The position numbers were made by a program, and so were the translations under genes. The notes beneath the pieces are model-generated. The model had not been told where the DNA came from. It searched no databases and was given only the letters and a program-made list of their open reading frames with translations. From Propionispira arboris (GTDB lineage Bacteria > Bacillota > Negativicutes > Selenomonadales > Selenomonadaceae), in assembly GCF_900109225.1 (NCBI RefSeq), contig NZ_FNZK01000002.1:124001-188000 (forward strand): DNA of 64,000 nucleotides, read 5' to 3'. Positions 55,002 through 63,869 of the stretch are shown here, in pieces. Numbering within the stretch: the stretch's first letter is position 1; every line of letters starts with the position of its first letter.

Positions 55002-55045
55002 TTGTTGTGCACTTGTGCAGTCTATATAATGAAATCATGCACAAG
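55002..55045 (+). promoter_or_regulatory. Promoter and inverted repeat of the PTS regulator
   Basis: TTGTTG (55002-55007), 17-bp spacer, TATAAT (55025-55030). CTTGTGCA (55012-55019) and TGCACAAG (about 55038-55045) form an inverted repeat straddling the -10 element. Confidence 0.6.
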
Positions 55046-55101
55046 AGAAAAAACAGAAGGAGAGGCGATTTTCAATAGTTATCAATGAAAGAAGGCAGGA
55101 A

Positions 55102-57087
55102 TTGTTGAAGGTATTGGAAACAGCCTTTTATGATACACCGCTGACAGTAGAAAAAATTGCCGGTCTGCTCAATACATCACCGCGGACTGTGCGCTATGAT
55201 CTTGATTCATTGGAAGGGGAGTTCAAAAAGCGGAAGTGGAAGCTTTATCGCAAAGCTCATCGTGGTGTATGGATTGAGCTTGCAGCTGAATCCGAAAAGA
55301 TAGTCGGGGAGCTAACGAATGATGCGTACATATATAGCAAAGAAGAGCGCTATAATAGTATCATTGTGAATCTATTGGATGGTGAGGATAGCATATCTAT
55401 CGATTCTTTGGCAAATAAGCTAAAAGTCAGTCGAAATACACTGCTTATGGATCTTCGGGAAGTGCGGCGGATACTGCAAAACCGGAAAATTGAGTATTAC
55501 TCGAAGCGTGGTCTTGGTATTTGGGCTGAGGGAGATGAACAATCCGTGCGAGATATGCTCATTCATATCTTTGCCAAAAGGCTGCATGATTTTAAGAATT
55601 TTCCGGTACGTGAGGATACGGATGAAATCTCGGCACTATTCAAGGAGTATTCGATAAATTTGCCAGTGAAAGATATCGCGGAGTTCTTTCTTGCACTTAT
55701 GCGTAAAAATAAGATTATGGATAATGATACTTCCATGAATCGCATGATTTGTGCGTTGTTGGTACAATTCAAGCGACTTCAGCAGGCGTGCGGTATCGAG
55801 GATCGCGGTAAGGTTGAATTTGTTTCAGATGAAGGAATGGCACTGCGACAGTTGTCGCAGGAGATTGCATCTCACATGAAATCTTATCATATGGGGTTTC
55901 AAGATAGTAAGGAAATATCTTTTATTATGCGTGAGCTTTTGCATAGTAAGATCTATCTTTTTCCGACAAACAAAAAGCAAAAAATATGGAAAAAAGATGC
56001 AAACATTGCTTCGATGGATCTTGCGAAGAATTTTATTGAGTATGTGCAGATGTGGTTGGGCGATATTTATATGGATGATGATGAGCTTATCTATGGGCTG
56101 GCCCTTCATTTGCAGCCAGCGGTTGAACGTGCTAGAGCCGGTATTGAACTGACAAATCCACTTTTATCTCAGATTCGTCGGCAATATAGCGATCTCTTTG
56201 ATATTGCACTGAAGGCGGCAGAAAAGCTTAGCAGGAAGATGAATATCAAACTTTCGGATGATGAGATCGGTTATCTGACCATACATCTTGGAGCAGCGAT
56301 TGAGCGGCGGAAAATACGTCATGTAAAGAAGCTTGAGGTTCTGCTTGTCTGTGGTAATGGTATTGGTACAGCCAATCTTTTGGCAATGACATTGGGAAAC
56401 AATATGTCTTATATTCATATAAAGAAGATAATTTCGCTCTATGAGTTGGAATCATGGGATCTTTTTGATATCGACATCGTTATTAGTACAATTTCATTAA
56501 ATCTGAAAGATAAGGCAGTGCTGCGGGTGTCGCCGATTCTCACGGATGTCGAGATACCAATTATCGAAAACCAGATTCAGTACTTTTATAACAAAAAATT
56601 TGCACCGGAAAAACTGGAATCACCGGTTCAAATTCAGCGACCAGGGCTTGCTGCTGTTCTTAATTTAGATGTTATTCAACTTGATGCAGTCGCTGTTGAT
56701 TGGGAAGATGCGATACGGCAGTCTGGACGTTTGTTAGCTGCAAATGGTGCAATTGAGGAAAGATATATTGATTGTATGATTCGGTGCGTACGAGAAATTG
56801 GTCCGTATACCGTTGTTGGTCCAGGTATTGCAATGCCACATTCGCGTTGTGAAGACGGTGTGAAAAAGGTTGGTGTAAGCTTTCTACGATTGGTCTCACC
56901 AGTGTGTTTTGGCAATACAGTAAATGATCCTGTAGATCTTATTTTTGCTTTTAGCACAGTAGATGAAAAAGCACATTTAAAAATTATGGAGGATCTATGG
57001 GAAATCTTTACGGACAAAAATGCATTGGAATATTTGCGAAAATGCAAGACGAAAGAGGCTGTTATCAGCTTTATCCAGCAGCGGTAA
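55102..57087 (+). CDS. PRD-containing transcriptional regulator with EIIB- and EIIA-like domains (MtlR/LicR type)
   Basis: 661 residues from the TTG at 55102. Order: N-terminal HTH_11 (IAGLLNTSPRTVRYDLDSL), a second HTH (LANKLKVSRNTLLMDLREV), two PRD domains (about 180-400), an EIIB-like segment (LLVCGNGIGTANLLAM) and an EIIA type-2 domain (GIAMPHSRCEDG, about H580). It senses PTS phosphorylation and activates the following PTS genes. The frame is open upstream and encodes INERRQELLKVLE, a typical regulator N-terminus, behind GAAGGAGAGG (55056-55065). The true start may therefore be ATA at 55075. Confidence 0.9.
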   Translation: MLKVLETAFYDTPLTVEKIAGLLNTSPRTVRYDLDSLEGEFKKRKWKLYRKAHRGVWIELAAESEKIVGELTNDAYIYSKEERYNSIIVNLLDGEDSISIDSLANKLKVSRNTLLMDLREVRRILQNRKIEYYSKRGLGIWAEGDEQSVRDMLIHIFAKRLHDFKNFPVREDTDEISALFKEYSINLPVKDIAEFFLALMRKNKIMDNDTSMNRMICALLVQFKRLQQACGIEDRGKVEFVSDEGMALRQLSQEIASHMKSYHMGFQDSKEISFIMRELLHSKIYLFPTNKKQKIWKKDANIASMDLAKNFIEYVQMWLGDIYMDDDELIYGLALHLQPAVERARAGIELTNPLLSQIRRQYSDLFDIALKAAEKLSRKMNIKLSDDEIGYLTIHLGAAIERRKIRHVKKLEVLLVCGNGIGTANLLAMTLGNNMSYIHIKKIISLYELESWDLFDIDIVISTISLNLKDKAVLRVSPILTDVEIPIIENQIQYFYNKKFAPEKLESPVQIQRPGLAAVLNLDVIQLDAVAVDWEDAIRQSGRLLAANGAIEERYIDCMIRCVREIGPYTVVGPGIAMPHSRCEDGVKKVGVSFLRLVSPVCFGNTVNDPVDLIFAFSTVDEKAHLKIMEDLWEIFTDKNALEYLRKCKTKEAVISFIQQR

Positions 57088-57112
57088 GCTGCTCTTCAGG
57101 GGATGAGAAACA

Positions 57113-57550
57113 ATGTTGGCAAACTATATAGATGAAAGATATATTCGTACGAATGTCAGCTGTAAAAGCTGGCAGGATGCCATAAGAGCCGGAGCAAGTC
57201 TTTTATTGCAAGAGGCGTGCATTGAGCCTCGTTATATCGAGGCGATTATTCGTCATCATATGGAACTTCCATATATGGTTATTGCCCCGGGAATTATGCT
57301 GGCTCATGCGCGATCAGAGGAAGGTGCGCGGGCGGTGGGGATTAGTATAATTACGCTGGCTGAGCCGATTGTCTTTGGCAGCGAACTAAACGACCCTGTG
57401 AAGCTGGTTATTACATTGGCAACAACGGATGGGAAAAAGCATATGAAGCTTCTGTCATCGCTTATGGAGTTTTTAATGAAAGAGGAGCTGGTTAGGCGGC
57501 TTATGGCGGCAAAAGAAGTTGCTGAAGCTGTTAGTATAATCAAATCATAA
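57113..57550 (+). CDS. PTS EIIA component, ascorbate/mannitol-fructose type (UlaC-like)
   Basis: 145 residues. EIIA type-2 fold with the phospho-histidine in IMLAHARSEEGA (H65) and DPVKLVITLATTDGKKHMKL. It receives phosphate from HPr and passes it to EIIB. GGGGATGAG precedes the ATG. It resembles the EIIA domain at the end of the upstream regulator, as expected for a dedicated regulator-transporter pair. Second gene of a six-gene operon. Confidence 0.9.
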   Translation: MLANYIDERYIRTNVSCKSWQDAIRAGASLLLQEACIEPRYIEAIIRHHMELPYMVIAPGIMLAHARSEEGARAVGISIITLAEPIVFGSELNDPVKLVITLATTDGKKHMKLLSSLMEFLMKEELVRRLMAAKEVAEAVSIIKS

Positions 57551-57564
57551 AAGGAGAGAAAATT

Positions 57565-57840
57565 ATGAAAATTTTAGTATGTTGTGGTAGTGGACTGGGA
57601 AGCAGTTTCATGATTGAGATGAACATCAAGAAAGTGCTTGTTGAGCTTGGCGTTAACGCAGAGGTCAATCATAGTGATTTATCATCTGCCGCTAGTATCA
57701 AGTCGGATATTTATGTCGGTACGCGCGATATTGCATCGCAGCTTACCTCGCTTGGCGGTGTTGTTGTTTCATTAAATAATATGATTGATAAAAACGAACT
57801 TAAGGAAAAAATAGCAGAAGCGATTGAAAAAATTAAATAG
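57565..57840 (+). CDS. PTS EIIB component, ascorbate family (UlaB/SgaB-like)
   Basis: 91 residues. The phospho-cysteine loop KILVCCGSGLGSSFM lies at the N-terminus (C7 in the CGSGLGSS pattern). Phosphorylates the incoming substrate at the EIIC channel. AAAGGAGAG precedes the ATG; the next gene follows within 15 bp. Confidence 0.92.
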   Translation: MKILVCCGSGLGSSFMIEMNIKKVLVELGVNAEVNHSDLSSAASIKSDIYVGTRDIASQLTSLGGVVVSLNNMIDKNELKEKIAEAIEKIK

Positions 57841-57854
57841 GAGGTCGATTTTAC

Positions 57855-59129
57855 ATGTTGAAATTTATACTTGATATATTGAGCGTACCAGCTGTTCTGA
57901 TTGGTATTGTCTCGATGATCGGCTTGATTGCACTGAAAAAAAGCACTTCGGATATCCTAAAGGGAACAATTAAGACCATTATGGGAGTTCTTATTCTCGG
58001 TGGTGGTGCTGGTGTTGCTGTTGGAGCATTAAGCTTCTTTGGCACAATGTTTCAGCAGGGATTTGGGATTACAGGTGTTGTGCCGCATAATGAAGCCATT
58101 GTTGGTATGGCACTCAAAGAATATGGCACACAGACAGCACTCATCATGGCTTTTGGTATGGTTGTCAATGTCCTGATTGCACGTTTTACACCGCTCAAAT
58201 TCATTTTTCTTACAGGGCATCATACTCTTTATATGGCGTGCATGATCGCAGCAATCCTTGTCGTTGGAGGTGTGCAGGGGCCAACACTTATCATCATAGG
58301 TTCACTTATTCTTGGCTTTATTATGGCTCTTTTTCCAGCGATCGCGCAGCCGACGATGCGTAAAATCACGGGGACTGATGATGTTGCCTTTGGTCATTTC
58401 GGAACAATCGGCTATGTTTTCTCAGCTTGGATTGGTTCGATTGTTGGGGATAAATCACATACGACAGAAGATATCAAATTTCCCCAGGGCCTTACCTTTT
58501 TGCGTGACTCGTCAATTGCAATCGCACTTGTTATGCTTGTGCTCTTTTTGATTGTGGCAGTTGCTTCAGGTCCGGCTTTTGTAGAAGAAAAACTCAGTGG
58601 TGGTCAGAACTTCCTGGTGTTCTCGGTTATTCAGGCAATTACGTTTGCGGGTGGTGTATATATTATCCTTGCTGGTGTACGCTTGATCCTCGCTGAAATT
58701 GTTCCGGCATTCACAGGGATTGCCACTTCACTTGTACCGAATGCGAAGCCGGCAATTGACTGTCCAATTGTTTATCCGTATGCACCAAACGCTGTACTTA
58801 TCGGTTTTCTTTCCAGCTTTGCCGGTGGTATCGTTGGCATGGTGGTCCTGCTTCTTATGGAAAAATCATTTCCTGGTTTGCCAATTATTCTGCCAGGCGT
58901 TGTACCACATTTTTTCTGCGGGGCAACTGCAGGTGTATTTGGTAATGCAACAGGTGGTTTGCGTGGCTGCATATGGGGTGCATTTGCCCAAGGATTGCTT
59001 ATCACGTTCTTGCCAGTCTTGCTTATGCCTGTCCTTGGTGGTCTTGGTTTTGCTAATACGACCTTTAGTGATGCAGACTTTGGTGTTGTCGGAATAATTC
59101 TTGGCAACATTTTACAGTTTATTAAATAA
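57855..59129 (+). CDS. PTS EIIC component, ascorbate family (UlaA/SgaT-like)
   Basis: 424 residues with about 10-11 membrane segments. UlaA-family blocks are FGTMFQQGFGITGVVPHNEA, FTPLKFIFLTGHHTLYMACM, EDIKFPQGLTFLRDSSIAIA and CPIVYPYAPNAVLIGFLSSF. The family takes up L-ascorbate in E. coli, but homologues next to split transketolase genes may carry other pentoses or acids. TAGGAGG precedes the ATG. No ulaD-G homologues occur here, which argues against plain ascorbate catabolism. Confidence 0.92.
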   Translation: MLKFILDILSVPAVLIGIVSMIGLIALKKSTSDILKGTIKTIMGVLILGGGAGVAVGALSFFGTMFQQGFGITGVVPHNEAIVGMALKEYGTQTALIMAFGMVVNVLIARFTPLKFIFLTGHHTLYMACMIAAILVVGGVQGPTLIIIGSLILGFIMALFPAIAQPTMRKITGTDDVAFGHFGTIGYVFSAWIGSIVGDKSHTTEDIKFPQGLTFLRDSSIAIALVMLVLFLIVAVASGPAFVEEKLSGGQNFLVFSVIQAITFAGGVYIILAGVRLILAEIVPAFTGIATSLVPNAKPAIDCPIVYPYAPNAVLIGFLSSFAGGIVGMVVLLLMEKSFPGLPIILPGVVPHFFCGATAGVFGNATGGLRGCIWGAFAQGLLITFLPVLLMPVLGGLGFANTTFSDADFGVVGIILGNILQFIK

Positions 59130-59144
59130 ATTTTTATTTATTGT

Positions 59145-59177
59145 GACTGCTGTGTCAGGCAGCAGTCCATTTTTTTA
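59145..59177 (+). terminator. Hairpin with T-run between the PTS and transketolase genes
   Basis: GACTGCTG and CAGCAGTC form an 8-bp stem followed by CATTTTTTT. It directly precedes the ribosome site of the transketolase gene, so it probably reduces rather than abolishes downstream expression. Confidence 0.7.
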
Positions 59178-59191
59178 AGGAGGGTGCAGAT

Positions 59192-60010
59192 TTGAATACA
59201 ATAGAACTCGAAAAAATTGCGAAAAAAATTCGAATGGATACTATAAAAATGATTTACAAGGTAAAATCCGGTCATCCCGGAGGGGCACTGTCCATAGCCG
59301 ATATCTTGGCTATACTTTATTTTGATGAGATGCATGTAGATGCCAAAAATCCACAAATGCCAGATCGTGACCGCTTTGTCTTGTCAAAAGGGCATGCAGC
59401 AACTTCACTTTATGCAGCACTTGCGGCAAAGGGGTATTTTGCGCGCGAAGAACTCTGGACGCTGCGCCAATATCAATCGATTCTACAGGGGCATCCGGAT
59501 ATGAAGGTAACACCCGGACTCGATATGTCTTCCGGTTCTTTGGGACAGGGCCTTTCTATTGCCAATGGTATGGCACTTGCAGCAAAACTGCAAAAAAAAG
59601 AGTTTCGTGTCTATGCAATCCTTGGCGATGGTGAACTCGATGAAGGACAAATTTGGGAAGCAGCCATGACAGCACCGCAGTTCAGACTGGACAATATAGT
59701 TGCTATTATCGATCAAAATGGTTTTCAAATCAATGGAACGACAGATGACGTTATGAAGGTTGCATCAATTGAAGATAAGTTTCAGGCGTTTGGCTGGAAT
59801 GTGCTTTCCATTGATGGTAATGATATTTCTGCCATTAAAGATGCTTTTCAAAAAGCAAAAAACTGTAAAGACAGACCTACGGCAATTATAGCAAAAACTT
59901 TAAAGGGTAAAGGGGTTTCCTATATGGAAGACCGTTGTGAATGGCACAGTGGGGTGCCGACTGAAGAACAATATCAGCTGGCAATGCAAGAGCTGGGAGG
60001 TAATGAATAA
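59192..60010 (+). CDS. Transketolase, N-terminal subunit
   Basis: 272 residues: the thiamine-diphosphate-binding half of transketolase as a separate chain. Motifs are KVKSGHPGGALSIADILAIL, RDRFVLSKGHAATSLYAAL, and the ThDP motif LGDGELDEGQIWEA. The start is TTG 59192, after AAGGAGGG. The partner subunit starts with its ATG overlapping the stop by one base. Pairing with the PTS genes suggests that the imported sugar phosphate enters as a ketose or aldose substrate of the pentose phosphate network. Confidence 0.92.
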   Translation: MNTIELEKIAKKIRMDTIKMIYKVKSGHPGGALSIADILAILYFDEMHVDAKNPQMPDRDRFVLSKGHAATSLYAALAAKGYFAREELWTLRQYQSILQGHPDMKVTPGLDMSSGSLGQGLSIANGMALAAKLQKKEFRVYAILGDGELDEGQIWEAAMTAPQFRLDNIVAIIDQNGFQINGTTDDVMKVASIEDKFQAFGWNVLSIDGNDISAIKDAFQKAKNCKDRPTAIIAKTLKGKGVSYMEDRCEWHSGVPTEEQYQLAMQELGGNE

Positions 60011-60942
60011 TGGGAACAACAATGCGCGAAGTTTTTGGAAAAACACTGCAGTCCATGAAAGATGATCCAAGACTTGTGGTGCTGGATGCAGATCTTGGCT
60101 CAGCAACGAAGGCACTTATGTTCAAGAGTGTCTGTCCGGAACGCTATATTGATGTTGGTATTTCTGAGCAGGATATGGTAGGTATGGCAGCTGGTTTGTC
60201 AACGTGCGGTATGATACCAGTAGCATCGTCGTTTTCTGTATTTATTACGGGCCGGGCTTTTGATCAGGTACGAAATACTGTGGCTTATGGTAATCTCAAT
60301 GTAAAGCTTGTCGGCACGCATTGTGGTGTGAGTGTTGGCTATGATGGAGGTTCACATGAAGCTGTTGAGGATCTTGCAATCATGCGTGCATTGCCGAATA
60401 TGACGGTGCTCTGTTCCTCAGATGCAAGGGAAACGGAAGTGATGGTCCGTGCTGCTTATGATTATAAAGGTCCAGTTTATATGCGGATTAGCCGGATTGG
60501 CGTGCCGGATTATCACAAGCCGGATTATGTATTTAAAATCGGCAAGGGTGAAATCCTGCGTGAGGGAAAGGCTGCGGCAATCGTGGCAACTGGTATTATG
60601 GTAACGGAAGCTATTGAAGCAGCACAATTGTTGGCGATGGAAGGCATTGAAGTTACTGTTATCAATATGCCATCGATCAAACCAATCGATAAGGAGCTGC
60701 TTGTGCGAGTTGCCAAAGAAACGGGCGGCATTGTCACGGCAGAAGAACATAATGTCGTTGGTGGACTCGGCTCGGCAGTCGCAGAAGTTCTTGCACAGAA
60801 CACACCTGTGCTGATGCGCTTTGTTGGTATTCAAGATAAATTCGGTTGTTCTGGTAAACCAGAGACTCTGCTGGAGGAATATCATTTAAAGGCACAAGAT
60901 ATTGTTCGTGCCGTAAAGGAAATTGCAAAAACAGCAAAATAA
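60010..60942 (+). CDS. Transketolase, C-terminal subunit
   Basis: 310 residues: the pyrimidine-binding and C-terminal domains of transketolase. Landmarks are VLDADLGSATK, ERYIDVGISEQDMVGMAAGL with the catalytic Glu, VGTHCGVSVGYDGGSHEAVE, and the C-terminal TAEEHNVVGGLGSAVAEVL. The start overlaps the previous stop. Its last bases and downstream sequence (60934-60968) are copied at 62318. Confidence 0.93.
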   Translation: MGTTMREVFGKTLQSMKDDPRLVVLDADLGSATKALMFKSVCPERYIDVGISEQDMVGMAAGLSTCGMIPVASSFSVFITGRAFDQVRNTVAYGNLNVKLVGTHCGVSVGYDGGSHEAVEDLAIMRALPNMTVLCSSDARETEVMVRAAYDYKGPVYMRISRIGVPDYHKPDYVFKIGKGEILREGKAAAIVATGIMVTEAIEAAQLLAMEGIEVTVINMPSIKPIDKELLVRVAKETGGIVTAEEHNVVGGLGSAVAEVLAQNTPVLMRFVGIQDKFGCSGKPETLLEEYHLKAQDIVRAVKEIAKTAK

Positions 60943-60968
60943 ACATAAACTTATTTTCAAGCAATGCT
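60934..60968. repeat. 35-bp exact repeat, copy 1 (end of transketolase)
   Basis: The sequence starting GCAAAATAAACATAAACTT and ending TTTTCAAGCAATGCT, spanning the last codons and stop of the transketolase gene, occurs again without change at 62318-62352. Confidence 0.9.
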
Positions 60969-60993
60969 GCTTTTTATTGATAGTGATGACTAT

Positions 60994-61049
60994 AAAAAGG
61001 CATAGGTTCCAGTGAGAAGCGTAAAATCACAGGAACCTATGCCTTTTTT
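60994..61049 (+). terminator. Terminator of the PTS-transketolase operon
   Basis: AAAAAGGCATAGGTTCC and GGAACCTATGCCTTTTT pair over 17 bp, ending in a T-run. Confidence 0.9.
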
Positions 61050-61095
61050 CGGTTAAAAACAAGTGCAAAATTCCAATCTTATGCTACAAGAAAAA

Positions 61096-61150
61096 TAGTT
61101 GACATTTCAACCATATAATACTATAATTTTATTAGTTGAAATGTCAACTA
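61096..61150 (+). promoter_or_regulatory. Perfect-consensus promoter with paired MarR sites
   Basis: TTGACA (61099-61104), 17-bp spacer, TATAAT (61122-61127). TAGTTGACATTTCAAC (61096-61111) covers the -35 and its exact inverse GTTGAAATGTCAACTA (61135-61150) lies just past the start point. Each arm is itself a near-palindrome (TTGA...TCAA), the usual MarR half-site arrangement. Confidence 0.85.
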
Positions 61151-61179
61151 ATAAAATTTAGGTTATAGGGGGTTGTATT

Positions 61180-61641
61180 ATTAAGCTAGAGAATGAAGTA
61201 CTTCGTGAGGTTGGTATGCTCGCCCGATGCATTCAATCGATTAGTGATATTACGTATCGGGAAATTAATTTACAAAGAGGCCAGTTCATTTTTTTGACCC
61301 GCATTTGCGAGTCTCCGGGTGTCAATCTAATTGAACTTTCCAATATTCTCAAAGTAGATAAAGCAACAACAACGAAAGTCGTACAAAAGCTGATGAAAGA
61401 AGATTACGTATTGCGAGAACGATATGAATCGGATAAAAGAGGATGGCATTTATATCCATCGGCAAAAGCACAAGAGATTTATCCATATATTATTCAAGAA
61501 GAGAACCGAAATATTGAAACATGCTTTACCGGACTAAGTCTTGAAGAACAAGATACTGTATATCAATTGCTCAAACGAATGTGCAAAAATATAGATCAGC
61601 ATTGGAAAGCAGTAAAACATCACAAAGACGAGTCATTGTAA
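61180..61641 (+). CDS. MarR family regulator, probable ATT start
   Basis: About 153 residues from ATT 61180, or 141 from ATG 61216. The winged helix contains NLIELSNILKVDKATTTKVV and DYVLRERYESDKRGWHLYPS. The extra N-terminal residues KLENEVLREVGMLARCIQ are typical of this MarR subgroup, whose members begin with this helix. GGGGG (61168-61172) sits 7 bases before ATT. The frame has no ATG, GTG or TTG between the site and 61216. Almost certainly autoregulated by the paired sites upstream, with the GNAT gene behind it. Confidence 0.85.
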   Translation: MKLENEVLREVGMLARCIQSISDITYREINLQRGQFIFLTRICESPGVNLIELSNILKVDKATTTKVVQKLMKEDYVLRERYESDKRGWHLYPSAKAQEIYPYIIQEENRNIETCFTGLSLEEQDTVYQLLKRMCKNIDQHWKAVKHHKDESL

Positions 61642-61672
61642 CTATTTATTAAGGAAGGGAGAGATATAACAG

Positions 61673-62164
61673 ATGATTGAAGATATTGTTATAAAAAAAT
61701 TTACAGAAGACTATAAGGATGAAGTGATTGATTTAATTCTGGATATCCAGCAAAATGAGTTTAACATTCCAATAAATAAAGAAGATCAACCGGATTTAAG
61801 TGATATCCAGAATTTCTATCAATCGGGGCATGGAAACTTTTGGGTAGCTCTTTATAATGGTCGGGTTGTTGGAACAATTGCCTTGATAGATATCGGAAAT
61901 CATCAGGGAGCATTGAGAAAAATGTTTGTGAAACCTGCTTTTAGGGGAAGTAAGTATAATACAGCAAAATTATTATTATTGCAGGTAATTACATGGGTCA
62001 GAGAATATGACGTTCATGATATCTATCTAGGAACTACTGAACTTTTTTTAGCGGCGCACCGTTTCTATGCGAAACATAAATTTGTTCAAATAAAGAAAGA
62101 AACACTGCCAGATACTTTTCCTATTATGAAAGTTGATACAAGGTTTTATCAGCTTAAACTTTAA
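61673..62164 (+). CDS. GNAT family N-acetyltransferase
   Basis: 163 residues, one GNAT domain: DIVIKKFTEDYKDEVIDLIL, VALYNGRVVGTIALIDIGNH, GALRKMFVKPAFRGSKYNTA (acetyl-CoA loop), and LGTTELFLAAHRFYAKHKF. The substrate is unknown. GGAAGGGAGAG precedes the ATG. It lies 31 bp after the MarR gene, a common pairing (MarR-GNAT), and ends at a terminator. Confidence 0.85.
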   Translation: MIEDIVIKKFTEDYKDEVIDLILDIQQNEFNIPINKEDQPDLSDIQNFYQSGHGNFWVALYNGRVVGTIALIDIGNHQGALRKMFVKPAFRGSKYNTAKLLLLQVITWVREYDVHDIYLGTTELFLAAHRFYAKHKFVQIKKETLPDTFPIMKVDTRFYQLKL

Positions 62165-62247
62165 TAAATAAATAGATAATATGTATTTACATATTGAAAA
62201 TTGTAAAGTTAATCCATTTATCGACTTCAAAATGAGATCGTTATTTT

Positions 62248-62279
62248 ACCGCGCTGGTCTACCCAGTGCGGTTTTTTTG
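62248..62279 (+). terminator. Terminator of the MarR-GNAT operon
   Basis: ACCGCGCTGG-TCTA-CCCAGTGCGGT, a GC-rich stem followed by seven T residues. Confidence 0.88.
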
Positions 62280-62317
62280 CCTTTTGCCTTAGTGTAAAAT
62301 AGTTCTCGGTAGAAGTT

Positions 62318-62352
62318 GCAAAATAAACATAAACTTATTTTCAAGCAATGCT
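62318..62352. repeat. 35-bp exact repeat, copy 2
   Basis: Identical to the end of the transketolase gene at 60934-60968, but here preceded by unrelated sequence. The surrounding 62280-62770 has no gene apart from this fragment; it may mark the edge of a former duplication. Confidence 0.9.
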
Positions 62353-62770
62353 CTAACATATAAAAACATATGAAAACTATTTGTGGCGATGGGAGGCAGA
62401 TATAATAAAAATAATTTAAAAAAATAACAAATAAAATTTTAGATATATATCTTAATAACACTTGGCGATTAGAAAGCTAAAGGCTGCTGGAATTGTGCAT
62501 AACTGCAGCAATACAGTAATAAGTTCATAAAACTAAATTGAAAATTTGCCTGGAGATATGTTTCTGGGCGAATTTTTATGGTGGAATTTAGTGGAAAAAT
62601 GAAGCCGGTTAGAAAATAAATTATTGAAGTGATAAAGGAGATGGTATATATTGGTACTATAATACAATTCTTTTCTAAGCAATAGCAAAAATAGTAAGAA
62701 AAATTATAAAAGATTTTATTGGACAAACAGTTAAAAGCAGGCTAATAAATTTTTAGGAGGAAAATGGTTG

Positions 62771-63556
62771 ATGATAAAATTATTAGCATTAGATATGGAT
62801 GGAACTTTACTTGATGATGATAATAAAATACCAGAAAGCACGGTGGCGGCAATAAAACAAAGTGTGGAGTCTGGTATCAAAGTGATTTTGGCATCGGCTC
62901 GTCCGGTCTGCGCGATGCTCCCATATTATAAGCAGCTTTCTTTGAATTCTCTTCCAATTGTTTCTCTTTGTGGAGCGTACATACTTGATATAAAAAATAC
63001 AAAGGAACTTTTTGCGTGCAGTCTTTCTGAAGGGATGTGCCAAAAAATCTATGATCTGTTTGAAAGGCACTATATAAAAAGTTATGGAAAAAACACTTTA
63101 TATGTGAATGAAATAAAGGCGGAGACCTTGCGTTACGCTGAAAATTTTTAAGTGGATTATCATAAAATAAAAATTAATCGAGACACAAAAATTCCAGAGG
63201 AAATATACCGTATATTTATTCCTGATTTGTCAAATAATGAAATAGAGGAAAGCTTGAACTTGATCAACAGAGGAGCTGATCAAGTGGCTGGTAAGTTGGA
63301 ACAGGGTATTGAAATATTACCACCGCACGTCAACAAAGGGATGGCAGTGAAATTTCTATGCCATCAATATGGAATTACCCGCGAGCAGGTTATGGCAATT
63401 GGCAATGAAAATAGTGATATTTCTATGGTTAAATTTGCTCGAATCGGTGTTGCTGTTGCCAATGCAAATACAGATTTAAAAAATGTTGCGAACGAAATAA
63501 CGGCTGCTAATACACAGTTGGGGGTTGAGCTTATGATAAAAAAATATTGTCTATAA
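62771..63556 (+). pseudogene. Cof-type HAD phosphatase broken by an in-frame TAA
   Basis: Reading through one TAA at 63149-63151 gives a complete HAD-IIB protein of about 260 residues. Motif I is ALDMDGTLLDDDNKIP, motif II is the Ser of VILASARP, the Lys is in HVNKGMAVKFL, and motif IV is AIGNENSDISMVKF. No indel is needed, so a single nonsense mutation (ENF-stop-VDYHK) explains the split. No ribosome site precedes the second half. AGGAGG lies 11 bases before ATG 62771. Distinct from the intact paralogue at 46865. Confidence 0.75.
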
Positions 63557-63664
63557 TATTTTTTAAAAGCGAATTACTGAAACGCATTGTTTTCATTTTT
63601 TGCCTGTGCGCCGATGCAAGGATTGATGGTTTTTTATTTAATGGGTATAAGTTATAATAATTTT

Positions 63665-63720
63665 AAAGACAAAGCAGTCTGTTTATGAGAATTTACAGAT
63701 GGCTTTGTCTTTTTTTTGTA
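63665..63720 (+). terminator. Terminator after the broken HAD gene
   Basis: AAAGACAAAGC and GCTTTGTCTTT pair over 11 bp around a 26-base loop and run into TTTTT. The rest of 63557-63869 holds only this and the leader of the next gene. Confidence 0.85.
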
Positions 63721-63869
63721 GCTATATTGTTGTATCTTTAGCAGAAAAAACTTTATTTGCCTGTTTAGTGAGGCAAACAATGCATGTTTTAAATTTATTG
63801 TTTTGCTACTATAATAAGTATAGAAAATTACAATAATTGCGACAATTTATATGGAGAGGAGAATGGAAA

